This document shows, in pieces, positions 47,017 through 59,760 of a stretch of DNA of 64,000 bases. Positions within the stretch are counted from its first letter, which is position 1. Each line of letters opens with the position of its first letter. The notes beneath the pieces are model-generated. The model searched no databases. It saw nothing but the letters and a program-made list of their open reading frames with translations, and was not told the origin of the DNA. The translations under genes and the position numbers were made by a program. Source of the stretch: Rhodamnia argentea (Eukaryota > Streptophyta > Magnoliopsida > Myrtales > Myrtaceae); contig NC_063151.1 of assembly GCF_020921035.1 (NCBI RefSeq), forward strand, positions 9,787,501 through 9,851,500. Reading direction: 5' to 3'.

Positions 47017-50000
47017 TCACTCGTTCTTGACAGCCGCAACCCGCCTTGCTCCGACGGAGAAGAACTCCGTGATGACTTCGAGGGGCATGCCTTTGGTCTC
47101 GGGGACCTTCAAGAAGACGAAGACCCACGAGATCACGCACACAACCGCGTAAATGCCAAAGATACCCGCCAGGCCAAAGGCAGAGAGCATCACGGGTAGA
47201 GTGTAGGTGACGATGATGTCGGATATCCAGTAAACGAGCGCGCATATGGCGATGCAAAGGCCACGGACCCTCGTGGGGAAGATCTCGGAGCAGAGGATGT
47301 TGGGAATAGGCCCGTACGCCGTCACGAAGCAGCAAAAGTAAATTATGACACAAGCGGTCGAAATCGCGGCATTAACGACCGTACTGATGGTCACCAGTTC
47401 AAAGATGACCAGAACCACCAGCGTCACGATGAGCACAGGAATCGTAGTGAGCAGCAGCGTCCTGCAATCATGTTCCAAAGTAGCATAGATAAATCAAAAA
47501 CCAGGCCATGCTTACATTTCCTTTGATCAAATTCCGACCAGTCATCAAAATAAACTCCAAAAACCATACAAGTGAAAGCAAATATAGCTAGGCAAAATCT
47601 ATTGCATATGATTTTTAAGATGATTGGCCCAGAGTATACTAGTGCATACACTCAACAGGATTACAGTTAATGATACAACATAAACCAAATATGTGAACTA
47701 GCCTGAACAGGTGTGTACTTATCTAAAACAAAAAAAAAAAAAAAATCTGATTTATACACAGTAGGAACACCTCTCGTTCTTATTACTACTTTTTCATATA
47801 TTCCGGACAGTAGTAGAACTAGAACATACCTTCTTCCAGATGTATCCATAAGCCTCATGCCAATGCCTATACAAGGAAGCATCAGGAAGGTTGTGAATGC
47901 ACTGATAAGGAATGAAGCAGAGTTTGAACTGAGGCCCATGCTCGAAAGAAGAACTTCGACTCCAGCGTCTTCAAGAATTTGAGGGGTGTAATAAAGGACC
48001 CCATTTATGCCCGAGAACTGCATGTTTCATTGACCAAATAGAGTGAGGATATTCCAAAGAAAAGTGCATGGCGTGGAAATTTGGAAATGAACTTTAGATG
48101 AAATGCCACTATAAAACCATGGAGTGATCTGCCACCTCGTACGAGTCGCAACCAATGACCTAGTGCTTGGAGTTCAAGAATTTACTGGTGAAAAGGTATT
48201 GAGGCAAGAACAAACACAAGCATCATTTTGTAGGAAATTGTATTCCATCTTTCTAATCGTCTAAAATCTTATAATACTTGCAGGTATAATGACATAAGGC
48301 TTTTTCGAGTTTCTGAGAACTCAAGACAGACGACGCAGTCTCATACCAGAGCGGATCCGCTTGCTTATGAGAGGCAAACTTTTGAGCGCGTCTTTTTATT
48401 CCAGCTTGGAAAGTGCAAAGATAAATATATTTATGAGAAAAGCCTTTGGTACTTAGGTAGGTTTGGAATATTTTCCCTGTTCCTGCACGTCGTTCTCTTT
48501 TTTGTGCACCTCAAATGCAACTATCAGTGCCCAAAACCTCAAATAGATTGCAGCAACTTATGCCAAATACTTGTTTCAAAGACAGTTCCGCATGCAGAGA
48601 GTTTTGTGATCTCGTGAGAGAAAGTAATCAGATGATAAGGGAAATCCATGAATACTCGACATTGACATTATATGGTTGTACCAAGATTTGCCAAGACTAG
48701 AAGAATAAAGCCCATGAAAAAAATGTAACGGTGTGAATACCTGCTGCTTTCGACCAAAAAAAACAAAGAAAAAGAATACCTGCTGAAGTATTTGAATTCC
48801 AATTCCGACAATCAACGCATGTTTAACTCCAGGTTCAAGAAGAGCAGCCCAGATCGGCCCCTTCGAGGCGGTTTGAGAGGGATGAACCATGGCCGGCCCA
48901 ACCGGGTGCTGATCCTGGAGCTCCTTTGAATAGAGAGCAGGCTGACTAACCAAGGCAGCGGCCTGAACATACTCCCCAACCGGAGGAACGTCGGCCCCGG
49001 GAAGCGAAACAAGGGATCCACGTCTCGATCCCGGGACACCTTCCTCGTGCAAATAAATTCTCTTGAATCCCCCTTCCTTCTTCCCATCCTCACCTTCTCT
49101 TTCTGACCATTTCCATGCCAACTGCCAACCCCCACCGATGCCCGTTGCTCCACCTGGCTCTCCAGCTCCTTGCATGAGGCTGCTGTGGCGTCTCATGCTC
49201 AGAGCACTTCCATGGGCCATGTCCTTCTCCATGCTTGTCGCCTGCCTAGAGATTAATGGACTATGTAAGTTGTCATCAGAATCTCCTCCTGCAGCCTCGG
49301 ATGCATAACCCTCACCTTCCCTTTGTAGGCTCTCTTCGTCCCACCTTTCCTCTTTACTGTGAGGGTCTGCAGTACTGAACATGCTACCAAAATTGGGAAA
49401 GAGCATGCTTCTCATGCTTCCTGTCTCCGGGAGCTTTTCGTGGATGCTGCCAAATAGAGTCACAAGCGGGTCCATCAGAGGCATGTTTTGGTTCACCATG
49501 CTTCCATGGCGGGAGACTAAGGCAAGAGAACTCTGTCCAGTGACGGGCTTGGCAACCCAGGACAGGCCTTGCTCAGGTCCATATAGTTTGATCCTGTCTT
49601 TGTCAGAATCTGGGTCATGGTCATCTGCAAGTTCATCAGCTGGCCCTATTATATACTCTTCAATGGATGTTTCACCCCCAATTCCAAGCCCTTCAACTAG
49701 CAAAGCCATCTCACCTGCGACAGGATTTTAGCAGGAGCAAGAAGAATCAGCTTTTCTCTTTAGCTATTTTACTAAACATGGAGAAGCTAAAGACTAAATT
49801 TGGTCACAGAAGTCACGAAAGTTTAAAGTGCACAGCAATTGTTAGAGAGGGTAATTTTCATTTATTTGTTGCCTAGATAATTCACACATAAACAACAACA
49901 GGTAAAATGCAGCGTACAGATACAATAACCAAGATGATAGATGATGAATCATACAGTCCCTAGGACCATAGTTGTTCACGATGGAGTATTCTAAATGGCA

Positions 50001-51927
50001 AAGTTAATGCACACAAAATCAAAGGAAAACTCGAGACAATGTTGTAAGGAAAAAAGTTGAGCTAAAGGAGGGAATTTAAAGAGCCGTTTCCCTTTTTTAG
50101 TGGAAAGCCATATAAAAAGATAAGATTATTCATCATTTCAATCAGGTTAACTGAAACACCTCCATCATAAGCTACATATTTAGTAACGGAATGCATTACT
50201 CATGTTTTCGGATACCCTGCTGCTCTGGAACCATAAAGTTTGCAGTGAATCAGAAGTTGCAGAAAATCTTTCACGAACTAAAAACAGATTCAGGACCCAC
50301 TGACGAAGCCTTTAAAAATAAGGCTGTCAAAGCAGCCTAGGTTGCGCTGTAGTTGCCATAAGATTTCAGATCCTTAGCTAACAGTCCATGAAAAACTTCA
50401 AAAGCAACAGATGATTGACATAGGAACTGTCAAAAGCAAAATGCCAAGGACGTTTGCACTGTGACATTTCCTAATCTATCTTCACTTGTTATTGCACTGG
50501 CACCTTTCTATGAACACCAGAAACTTCTGCGACATAAAGATGCACAACTTCCTTGCATAACCCAACTATCTCCCACCAAAAGAATGCTGTCTCTTTACTG
50601 GTTAGTACCAGCAATTACCATTTTCTAAAGAAGCAAAGCAACTTAAAGAGACACGCAGTTTCAAATAATGAACAGCCTGATAGCACACTAAACCACGAGT
50701 AATCTCCTACTTTGCTTGCTGCACATCCTCATGACATACGTGGACAAAAGAATCAAGCACTAGTAACAAGATAATAGATTCATGCTTTCCTGCGTAGATC
50801 ACACAAAGCCAATGTGAACTCCAAGCTTGGTGTACAAATATGTTACAAGTACACTACAAACTCATTATAGACGGCCCAGACCGCTTTTGTTCTCAAAGAA
50901 GTATTGTCAACTTGATGGAGCGCTAGAAGGCATCTAAACAATGTCACATAAGGTTAGATGGTGAATATTTCTAATAATTTCTTTAGGCCGCTGCCCAGGA
51001 AAAGATTAACTGAGGGGACGCACTGTAATATTCATTTTTCCTACTATATTCAAAGTCTTCATCGTACCAATTAGCATTCCGTTTGCAGCCTTCTGTTGGC
51101 TGAATTACCTTGGAGAAGCAACGGAACATGAAATGGAAAAGGTATACTCAGTACTGAACAGGAAAAGGTAAAGGACAAACCTGAGACATCCTCAATGCCA
51201 CGCAGTCTCTGGAGAACTCGTTTTGCCTCAAGCATCTTCCCTTTACTCACAAGCCATCTTGGCGACTCAGGCAAGTAAAAAACTGTGAGGACAAAATAAA
51301 TAATCGAGGGAATAGATAGAACCCCAAGCATCAACCTCCAGCTCGGCGATGCCAGCAATGACATCCCAAATATCATGCAATATGACAAAAACATTCCACC
51401 AGAACCGGTGAACTGCGGAAGGGTATTCAGCAGACCCCTTATCTCTGATGGGGCAGTCTCGGATATATAAATTGGAACAAGGGTAACTGCCAAGCCGATC
51501 CCGAATCCATCAATTAGCCGAGCTATGCATAGGACATACACATTGGGTGACCATAGCATTACCAAACCACTGATGAAGTACAGAATTGATGATAGAATCA
51601 GCATCGGACGTCGACCAACCCAATCTGATATGGCTCCCGAGCAGGTTGTAATGACTGTGGCGCCAATGAGCGACATTGCCACCACAAGACCCTCGACCGT
51701 GGTTCCCAAGTCGAGGTCCTCCTTTACGTAGACGATGGCCCCTTGAAGGTTCAATGGAATACGAATCAGCGCACTCGCTCAATCACAAATCACGACATAA
51801 ATGAAGAGGCAAAGAAATCGATCCAGTGCATTTTTCGGAAATATTTACCTGCAATGGTGGCATTATCCCATCCTTGCAAAAAGTTTCCTATTGAGGCAGC
51901 AATGGCCACCAAGACAGCTCCTTTCAT
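47017..51927 (-). CDS. Tonoplast monosaccharide transporter / monosaccharide-sensing protein (TST/MSSP)
   Basis: A proton-coupled sugar carrier of the vacuole membrane that loads glucose, fructose or sucrose into the vacuole. Five exons read 51849-51927, 51181-51741, 48780-49714, 47830-48017 and 47017-47461. They total 2208 nt and encode 735 residues; Arabidopsis TMT/TST proteins have ~729-739. Six membrane helices lie in exons 1-2 (start MKGAVLVAIAASIGNFLQGW, then ISDWVGRRPM and PESPRWLVSKGK). A family-diagnostic hydrophilic loop of ~320 residues follows in exon 3 (LFGSIHEKLPETGSMRSMLF, ERWDEESLQREGEGYASEAA), with many Ser and Arg as phosphorylation targets. Six further helices lie in exons 3-5 (FSGINGVLYYTPQILEDAG), ending PETKGMPLEVI. 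The loop phrases look closest to TST2/MSSP2. An insertion next to the exon 3 donor duplicates that donor (see 48735-48785). Confidence 0.95.
48735..48785 (+). mobile_element. Micro-retroposon with 12-bp TSD that duplicates the TST exon 3 splice donor
   Basis: ctttcgaccaaaaaaaac plus an A-rich tail (48747-48773) is flanked by two exact copies of GAATACCTGCTG (48735-48746 and 48774-48785). On the minus strand each copy reads CAGCAG|GTATTC, the 5' splice site of TST exon 3. Two identical donors therefore stand 39 nt apart. Confidence 0.8.
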
Positions 51928-54900
51928 CCTGATTACTTATGGACCGAATCCCCAATCCCCAATCAGGCTCTGTTGCATTCCCCAATTAGAAAAAAAAAAA
52001 ATAGAAATGAGACGAGACAAATTGCATCAGAGCACAGATGCAAGGAAGCTCGTCAATACATCATATACACGTATATGATTGCATCTTCCTACATGTTCTT
52101 AGTGAACCACTAGTTTTGTCAGTTCAAGAAACCAGTAAATGAAGAGACTGCTAGAACCAATCAATTGATAGATACCCTTTCATAGACGAACGAAGAGACT
52201 AAGGAGAACCAATCAACACAAGCACAAAAGCATGAGTTTTTACCTCTGTATTGAGAGCCCAATGGTCAGTTCTTGGAAGACCCAGAAAGAGACGGAATCT
52301 GGACGAATATGCTAATACTAATTAGTACATGGCTAGGCAGAGCAAGAAAAGGGTCTGGTCAGATTTGAAGAGAGCAATTAGCGACCGTTAAATGCACAGC
52401 TCTGTGCTCTCTGTGATCTTTCCTTGTATATTTATTCCATAAATGAATCTCCCGCACTCTCTCAGTACGTGATGAACTGGCCCACTGGGGGAGGAATCTT
52501 TTGGTATTGTAGAGAGAAGAGAGAGAGAGAGAGAAGAGTTCCGGAATTGATATTTGGGAGCGAGATTTAATAATTATTTGTCGCTAGATTGAGAAAGCGA
52601 GAAGTGCTTGGAAGAAACCGAAAGATCCAAGCTTTGCCTGCCCAACCACCCTTCAACACCGTCGCTGCAATCCGCACAAGCTGATGGACCCCGAGTCAAA
52701 CTGAACTTGGCTCGCCAGCTCAGTCACCTTTCTTGAAATCAGCCCATTCATCCGTTTCCAAGCAAAAACGCAGGAAAAAGGGACGAATGAATTCAGGGAC
52801 CGATTCCGCAAGACCCAGAAGTAAAACAACGACAGAAATTCAAGAACGCACCCAAGAGGAAATGTATATATATGGCTGTTGCAGAAGTCAATAAACGATG
52901 GTGGTGGCAAAATGAACGAAAACTATAACGTGAGAGAGAGAGAGAGAGAGAGAGGGAAGGAGCCCAAGAACTTCCAAACAGTCAAATCAATCAAGAACGA
53001 AAGGTTAGTCGCGTGGCGTGGGTCTTGGAAACTTGTAATTAATTAGTACAAGCGAGTCGAAAGCTTTCTGCGCTCTGCAATAGTGACTACCCCATCTTGA
53101 CAGCTACCCAACCCATTGCCCAAATCTTCCGGGAAAGAGAAATCTGGAAAAGGGCCCCCTTCTTCTTCTTCTCCGACCTGTTCTTTTGCTACCTCATTTT
53201 TTCTGCAAGTTTGGAGTGGGGAAAGCGACCCTTGGAAAATCCGGCCAATAATTGAGGATCAAAATGACAGCTTTAGCGCCTTCAGAGACGGTTGTTTTCA
53301 CCAAGCTTCCAAGGGTCACCAGGAGACAAAAGGACAAGATCCGCTAAAGGACACGAGTCAAACGGGAAGGATACAATAAGAGCCTCGGCACAATGCACCA
53401 ATAAGAATTTGTAATGGCTTGGATCTTCATCCGTGGTACAAGCCCAAAATTCAGATTTAGCCGTTCTTTTTCACCTGTGCCCACATCACAATCCTCTCCC
53501 TCAGTTTCTTTTCCCAAAAAGTTTGCATTTTTTTTCGAGACCTTCACGGTATCTAAATGATAAATTACACATGTAGCTATCATACACATTTGCTATTGAC
53601 TAAATTTACATTCGAGCGATATTCGTAACCTGTGACTCACAAATCGGATATATGTCCGAAGAGATCTCTTGAAAAAAATCAAGAAGCTACAGACCCAGTT
53701 AGTTCTTTTTTTTTTTTTGTTTTGATTAGTGGCATATCTTTTTCTTTTCTTCGGCAATTTGAAATTGCGAAAAAAACAACGAATTGAGATGGTTTCACCC
53801 ATCATCATTAACCTGATCAATGCCGTGGACCACGGCCAGAGGCAGCAAAAACGTCTCTCCATCTGCCTCTTCACGAGGCAATTTGGAAGAAGCAACCACC
53901 CCACATCTCTTTTAAAATGATAAAAAAAAGGAGAGATGGGTAGAACGAGAATGTGCTAAAATCGAAGTAGCTTTCATTGATATGGTTAAAAAAAAAAATT
54001 CCGATTTCAGTAATTCCAATTCAAGAAGCTACCCGTCAGAGGTCCCACTGGAGAAGGAGAAGGAGGAGGAGGAGGAGAAGGCAAGAGGGACATTGAGACC
54101 AGATCCGAGGGCAAAGGGCCAGAAAGACCAAGACCATTGGCTGTTGAGTTTGAATTCCATGTGAAGTGATGCCATCGCCAATTTTTCATTCCATGGGGAA
54201 TTGCAGATTCATGTGGAGCTGCGAATACAAGTCAACGGGGCGCCCAACAGAAAACCGTCCAACACTGAATCAGATGCAATGTCTATGTAGTGGCCGTCAT
54301 GTTGGTTGAGGATAGAGACGAAGTCCAACATGATTATCTTCATGTGCTTCAATTAGATGATATGAAATGCCAAACTTAGGTATCTGGCTAACTGTTTTTA
54401 CGTGGTTGTGTCGATGTTTTTTTTCGTTTTTTTTTTAATTGTAATATGAGGACATTGCTAATGGAATGCCACGTGCTACACGGGCGCTTTCAGTCCAAAG
54501 CGGTCTGCACATGGTTATCACTGATTTGAATGGGCGACCTCCGGCATCCGAGTTGGAAACTCTCGTCGCCTCGATCAACTATACGGACCTTTGAAGGTCG
54601 TGGTCGTCAATATTCGATTAAAATCATAAGCAGTACCTGTTTTTTTTTTTTTTAAATAGTTCATTTTTTTCTCTTTATATTCAACTATCTAATTCGGTAG
54701 CCAACTCCGCGTTATGATCTCTCAATAAATTTACATAAAGTCTAAGGAGGGATGCAGTTAGGGAGACAATTAGTTCTTGTGAAACAGCCTTTCTGTCACC
54801 CTATGCTGTCCAAATCAATGTTGTTCGTAGCGACGAGGGGTCCAATTTTGGAGGGCAAAAGAAGAATGCCATTAAATAGTACAATCCATACTCAATTGAC

Positions 54901-55527
54901 CAGGACCACTCTCTTCACCAGCAACGTCTATCACCATCTATCTTGGAGCTGAGTACAAAATGGGACATCCACACATGGTTCACACGTCCTACGTCGTGGG
55001 TTGCCTCAACATTTAATCGAAAAAGGAGATGACCACCTCATCGTCACGTTGCTTCGTTCAAAATCAAGCATGCACGGATACGTAGGCGACGAGCATCGGG
55101 CACACGTCGACCGATTCACATCTAACTTGACCGACCGTTCGGGGGATCGAGCATGTGGGAAGAGGGGAAAAATGTGGGGCTTCTCTTTTCCTTAATTGAC
55201 CGCCTTTTCATTTTAGGCTCGTGACGATGTTGTTGTCGTCGGCAAGAGATCTGGAGTTTGATGGTCGGGATGGAGTAAAGAAGTTGGTTGAATAGTTTGA
55301 TTGCACCGTCAAGAGCATGATGCATGTCTATAACTCGGAATGGAGTTGGCCATGCCGATCGGGTGCGGAGCGATAGGGGATCAACTTTCGGAAAACGTTT
55401 CCCTCGTTTTTGTGATATCCGACGCGACGCTACGGAGAAGTTTATTCGATGGGATGTGCGATTCGTTTTCCTATTGCAGGAAGAGGAATCAAGAAAACGC
55501 AACCGGCATTAGCGACACCTCAATAGT
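51928..55527. other. TST upstream region and intergenic DNA
   Basis: The first ~1 kb likely holds the TST 5' UTR, possibly with a leader intron, and the promoter, with GA runs near 52516 and 52931. From 53 to 55.5 kb no exon was recognised; the open frames there are short and unlike any known protein. A T-run lies at about 54637-54652. Confidence 0.45.
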
Positions 55528-56047
55528 GGGACAGTTACCAAAATAAAGTCATAAATATAATACACTTATACCGGTTCGGTTATAAAGTTTTTAATTGTGT
55601 CAATTGAGTCGTAAAAGTATTCACGTTTTACCAATTGAATCGTAACTTTTTCATGATTTGCCAATTTAATCAAGATTGTTGACTTCGACGCTAATAGTCT
55701 TATATGGCACTGGTCCTATGAAAATTTTTAGCTATATTTTAATAGTTATTGTTTGTAACTTAGGGCCGGGACACTCTTGCCAAAACTAGGCTACTGTGCT
55801 AAATAGCGCAAGGCCGTTATAGCCTGGGCGAGGGCCACGATGGCTTCCTCCAATTAGGTCAAGGCCACGATGCCTCACTGGGGGCCGGAGAGGGCGCCCA
55901 CTTTAGTGATTTCTTGTCAAAATTGGCCGAATTGATTCAATTGAAAAAATGTGAAAAATATTTAAGACTCAATTAGCACAATTAAAAGGTTCATAACCGA
56001 ATTGACACAAATGCAGTAAGTTTAAGACTTTTTTGGTAATTTTTCTC
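55528..56047. mobile_element. Mutator-like foldback MITE, imperfect 9-bp TSD
   Basis: The left ACAGTTACCAAAATAAAGTC and right inverse AAATTACCAAAAAAGTC begin inverted arms that continue with 'ccggttcggttataaag' and 'aaccgaattgac'. CTCAATAGT and CCCAATTGT flank the ends (7 of 9 match). The centre (55760-55905) is GC-rich with GGGCGAGGGCCACGATGGC-like units repeated twice. Confidence 0.6.
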
Positions 56048-56759
56048 CCCAATTGTTTAGGAGTCTTTGCTGTAGCATATGACATATTCAATTTGAGCCA
56101 TAACTACCGAGTGTTCCAGATCACAATGGTCCAAGGATCGACAAGCCCACTTCCGTAGCTCTACCAGACTCTCTTCCCATGGTTCTTCCCACGGGCCGAC
56201 GAGCCTTCCTTTGTAGACATGTGCTTTCGATAAACAGTTGCTCGGGCTCGACTACCGTCCACAAGAACAATTAACGTGTATTCCCCATCAATGCTACCAA
56301 CTTTGAGACACCGTCAAACGAAAACTAACAATTTTTTTAAAATGATTTTCATGAAAAATATTTTAATTAATCATGCGCACTCCTAGGTAATTTTCAAATC
56401 TCAAAAAAATTATGATTTTTTTTTTTTTATGAAACCATATATCAAAACTACATGTTAGTACAAGTTTAGAGTATTTCAGGTTGGATAAATGTCAAAATGC
56501 GTCAACCGTGTTATTCGGATTAAGAGAAAAATTAAAGGCTGACGCCACAAACTGGATTGCAGCCTGATGGGCCCCGTTCAAAGCCCAACTTGGAGGAGCC
56601 CCTGACGTGGCGAAGGATGAAGGCGCGGGAGTCAAAACGACGGTGCGCCGTCGTCGTGCCGTGGTTTTACCCGATCGAACCTCAAATCCCTCTGCGATTT
56701 TGCACTGGCAGTACATCGAATCAAGTGCATCGATCTTGAAGAAGAAGAAGAAGAAGAAA
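56048..56759. other. Intergenic, upstream of the 50-residue gene
   Basis: No coding exon was recognised. The last ~25 bases are a (GAA)n run directly before the start codon at 56760. Confidence 0.4.
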
Positions 56760-56912
56760 ATGGCGATGATCATGAAAGGAGAGCCGCTGGTTGCGAAGCT
56801 CGCAGCGCTGGCCAAGTACGTGGTTCTTCCTGGTGCCATGGCGGCTGCTGTCATCTACTCGCCTCCCAACTACGCTTCCTCCTCCAACAAGGACGACAAA
56901 TCCCCTAAATAA
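56760..56912 (+). CDS. Small conserved-looking membrane protein, 50 residues
   Basis: A 51-codon frame beginning MAMIMKGEPLVAKLAALAKY. A hydrophobic stretch (about residues 19-33, YVVLPGAMAAAVIYS) is followed by a polar tail ending NKDDKSPK. A (GAA)n purine run precedes the ATG, and composition becomes GC-rich exactly over this frame. It resembles very small single-pass proteins of plant organelle membranes, but I cannot name the family with certainty. The frame is open upstream for another 51 codons; those codons look like untranslated leader. Later ATGs (codons 3 and 5) could also start it. Confidence 0.6.
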   Translation: MAMIMKGEPLVAKLAALAKYVVLPGAMAAAVIYSPPNYASSSNKDDKSPK

Positions 56913-59580
56913 TCCCCTTCTCTTTGCTGGTTTGCACTCTTGACTTCGTCTCGATTTCGCGCTTTTGATTCTCTCTTAAATTGAGCTCCGAATCGAACCT
57001 TTGGCATCCGATTGGTGATATGGATGTTGCAGTATGTCTGACTATGAGCCGTTGATTGTAATCGATTCGTGAAATCCCAGATTTTGGAGGACCGAAGCCT
57101 GTCGGGTTTCACAGTTCCTTTTTCCTCTTTTGGCTCCTCCTCTGCGAGGGATTGAGGGTTGGTGGAATACGCGTGGATGCTTTCTGTTCTCTTATTAGAA
57201 GCAAATGCGATGAGTGTTTGATTGAGATTTTCAGCATTCAGCATGATAGCTACAGATTTTAAGTATCGGTACTCTATTTCGGTGTCACAGTAAATAGGTT
57301 TTGCTTGATGAATGGAAGTGAGGGAGCACTATGAGACTGTAGATGTAGAAAACTGGTGGCTTTTATTTGCATTAAGTCAACGATTTTCCTCTCAGGTGAT
57401 GAGAGTTCAGTGTTGAGAGTTTTTCGTATTTTACTCATGAGAATATGTAAACAGCTTCTCTCATCCCAGTGGAAGTGTGTGATATAATTTAGAGGCTTGT
57501 GTTTTCTTCGGTTCCACACATCCTTGTTGTTTGATGGAAGATATCAAAATGCTGGCACCATGTTTGATTCGGAGCAGATTGGTTTGTTTGCGTTGAAGGC
57601 TGCCACTTTATGAATGTAGAACTACCGTAGAATCTGGTTTCCAAACTATATGTTTGAAATCGAATCTTCAGATTGACAGTGTGTTGGTCATTACCAACTC
57701 TTAGGATGTAAATGCATTGGGTTATATAGTTGATGATTTGTCCTGTATTTAAGCTCCCTTTTGGTTTTTGGAGCTGTTTTATATATGGCTTTAGTTTTGT
57801 GCGCTCTTTTTTCATATGGGTTTGCACCCCCTTGCTGCCCTAATTGATCCTTTTATCTAAAAAAGAACGTTAAATGGACATCAATTGGTCCTGATCTGTG
57901 AGGCAACCTTTAGTACGAGGATTAATTTGTAATATAGTCTTACTTCTCCAAAAGTTCATCATGTAGCCTGGTTATGTTTGCAATATGTTCTCTTGTAATT
58001 GTCGAGATACTCTGCTTGATGATCTGATCTAATTTGAATGGGTCCCTGTCTCTGTTCGAACTTGCTCTTTTTGATGCAATATCACTGTCTCATGTTTTAC
58101 TTGCACCAATGGGGATTGCATATCATGTACCTAAACTTTACAGGGGACACTTTTGCGAGTAGATGAATTTCTGCAATGAAATGTGATGTCGTCATTATAT
58201 GTTTGGTATTGCAGTAGCCATGCCTTCAATGCTCATCGTATTGGTTCTTGTCCACATTGCTGTATCTTACAATGGAATCACCTCTCTGCTACACAGTGCT
58301 GCTATGGCATTGTCCATTTGCTGTTGTATAATACTCCTAGCGCAATTAGACCTGTGTGGTTAGTCATTACATAATCCTGTTCTTTTCAATGGATGAAGGT
58401 GGATGGGGCGTGCATCCCGTGGTTGATCTTTGGAAGATGGAGGTATGCTGTACTTCTGGCGGACGGCTCAGTATCTTTTACCTGCAGGTGGTTCGGGCCA
58501 TCATGCAGACTTTTGATGTTCTGTCATACTTTGCTTTACATTTCTGTGAAATGTGGCACTTAATAATTCAGATGGCTTGCGATCACCATGAATTGCATAG
58601 ACATTCCGGATATTGTGTAGGTGTCCAATTTCTTAGTTCTGTTTCTTGTTGCTCAATGTGTTTGTTACGATGTCTTCAATAAGCATATCCAAGCGGCAAA
58701 TAGCAAAGTACTTTTGCTGTATATGCTGTGACATGTGTGCCGCGTAAGTTCTGGTGTGGTCGTTTATGAAAGCTAAACCTTTTTTTTCCTCGGTAGGTTA
58801 AGGTGATTGATTTTTCACTCAACTTGCTGTTGTGGCTCTCTGCAAAAAATTCCATGATGGTCTCTCCCCCTCGCAAGACCCGGGAGTCCTAGGTGAACCA
58901 TGTTCCTTGCAATCTGTCGTTAGTTCTCAGGTCCTCATTAGATATGATCGTGAGGAGATCCAAAGCCAGCTAAAAGAACTGAACTCCTAAAGACTCCATA
59001 TGAGATAAAAGGATATATACATTTCATTTCAACAACTATACTTGAAAGTGAAACATGAAACTAGAAACTAGACAGACAGACGGTATTAATCCACCTCTTG
59101 ATCCTCGCTCTGTTCTGGTTGGTGTTGCCTCCGGTCTGACATGCGTTGGACCGACCTGAAGCAAGAGAAGCCGCTGCGCATGACATTACATTTGAAACTT
59201 GCCTTGCTCTTTCAACTTTTTTCCCCATTGAGAAAATTTCCATTGCACATGATGGCCGGTCTATAACCGGCGAGACTGGCCATCATTGGCGATGTCTCTG
59301 ACGGCGGAGGGGCACCATGGCGGTTCACTTGGCCCTTTCTCCCTCTTGTTTTCGACATCATAGTTCTTTTTTTTTCCCCCTCAATTGAATGGTTGTAAAT
59401 ACGCTGCAAATGAGTTTGTTTAAGATCCACTAAGACTTGGGCTTGGATATTATCACTTTAACTTGTTTTTATATTTTCAAACAATCCATATCTGACTTTG
59501 CTCATTAAATTTGAGTCAAAAAATGGATAATGGACCATTTTACCAGCTCCGGAGATTACTAATTTCTTCATACTTTGCAG
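56913..59580. other. 3' flank of the small gene and intergenic DNA
   Basis: About 2.7 kb without a recognisable coding exon. It is T-rich on the plus strand up to ~58.7 kb, in the style of a long 3' region or intron of the upstream transcript. No repeat with clear ends was found. Confidence 0.4.
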
Positions 59581-59760
59581 GGAGTTTTCGATGGACGTTG
59601 GGAGACTGAGTTGGATCGTGGGGTGGCAGCCGTTGGATACTGTTCGTCCAAAGGCCTGGATTACATCATAGTGAAGAACTCGTGGGGCCCAAAGTGAGGG
59701 AAAAGGAGAACGATGAAGAGGAAGGAATACGGGAAAGCCTCTACGAAGTAATCCCGAGAT
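59581..59760 (+). pseudogene. Papain-family cysteine protease fragment (xylem cysteine protease, XCP-like)
   Basis: After a TTTGCAG acceptor the plus strand reads [20 protein letters not shown], then [17 protein letters not shown] and a TGA. This is the last-exon region of XCP1/XCP2-type papain proteases, which degrade cell contents in maturing xylem. The family reads GxCGTxLDHGV here. The catalytic His position is Arg (DRGV) and the preceding Cys is Trp. The Asn of NSWGPK is kept. The expected WGEKGY after NSWGPK is replaced by the stop and frame changes, though 'atgaagagg' and 'gggaaagcc' further on still match MKR and GKP. No upstream exons of the protease were found, so this is an orphan scrap. 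Confidence 0.8.
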
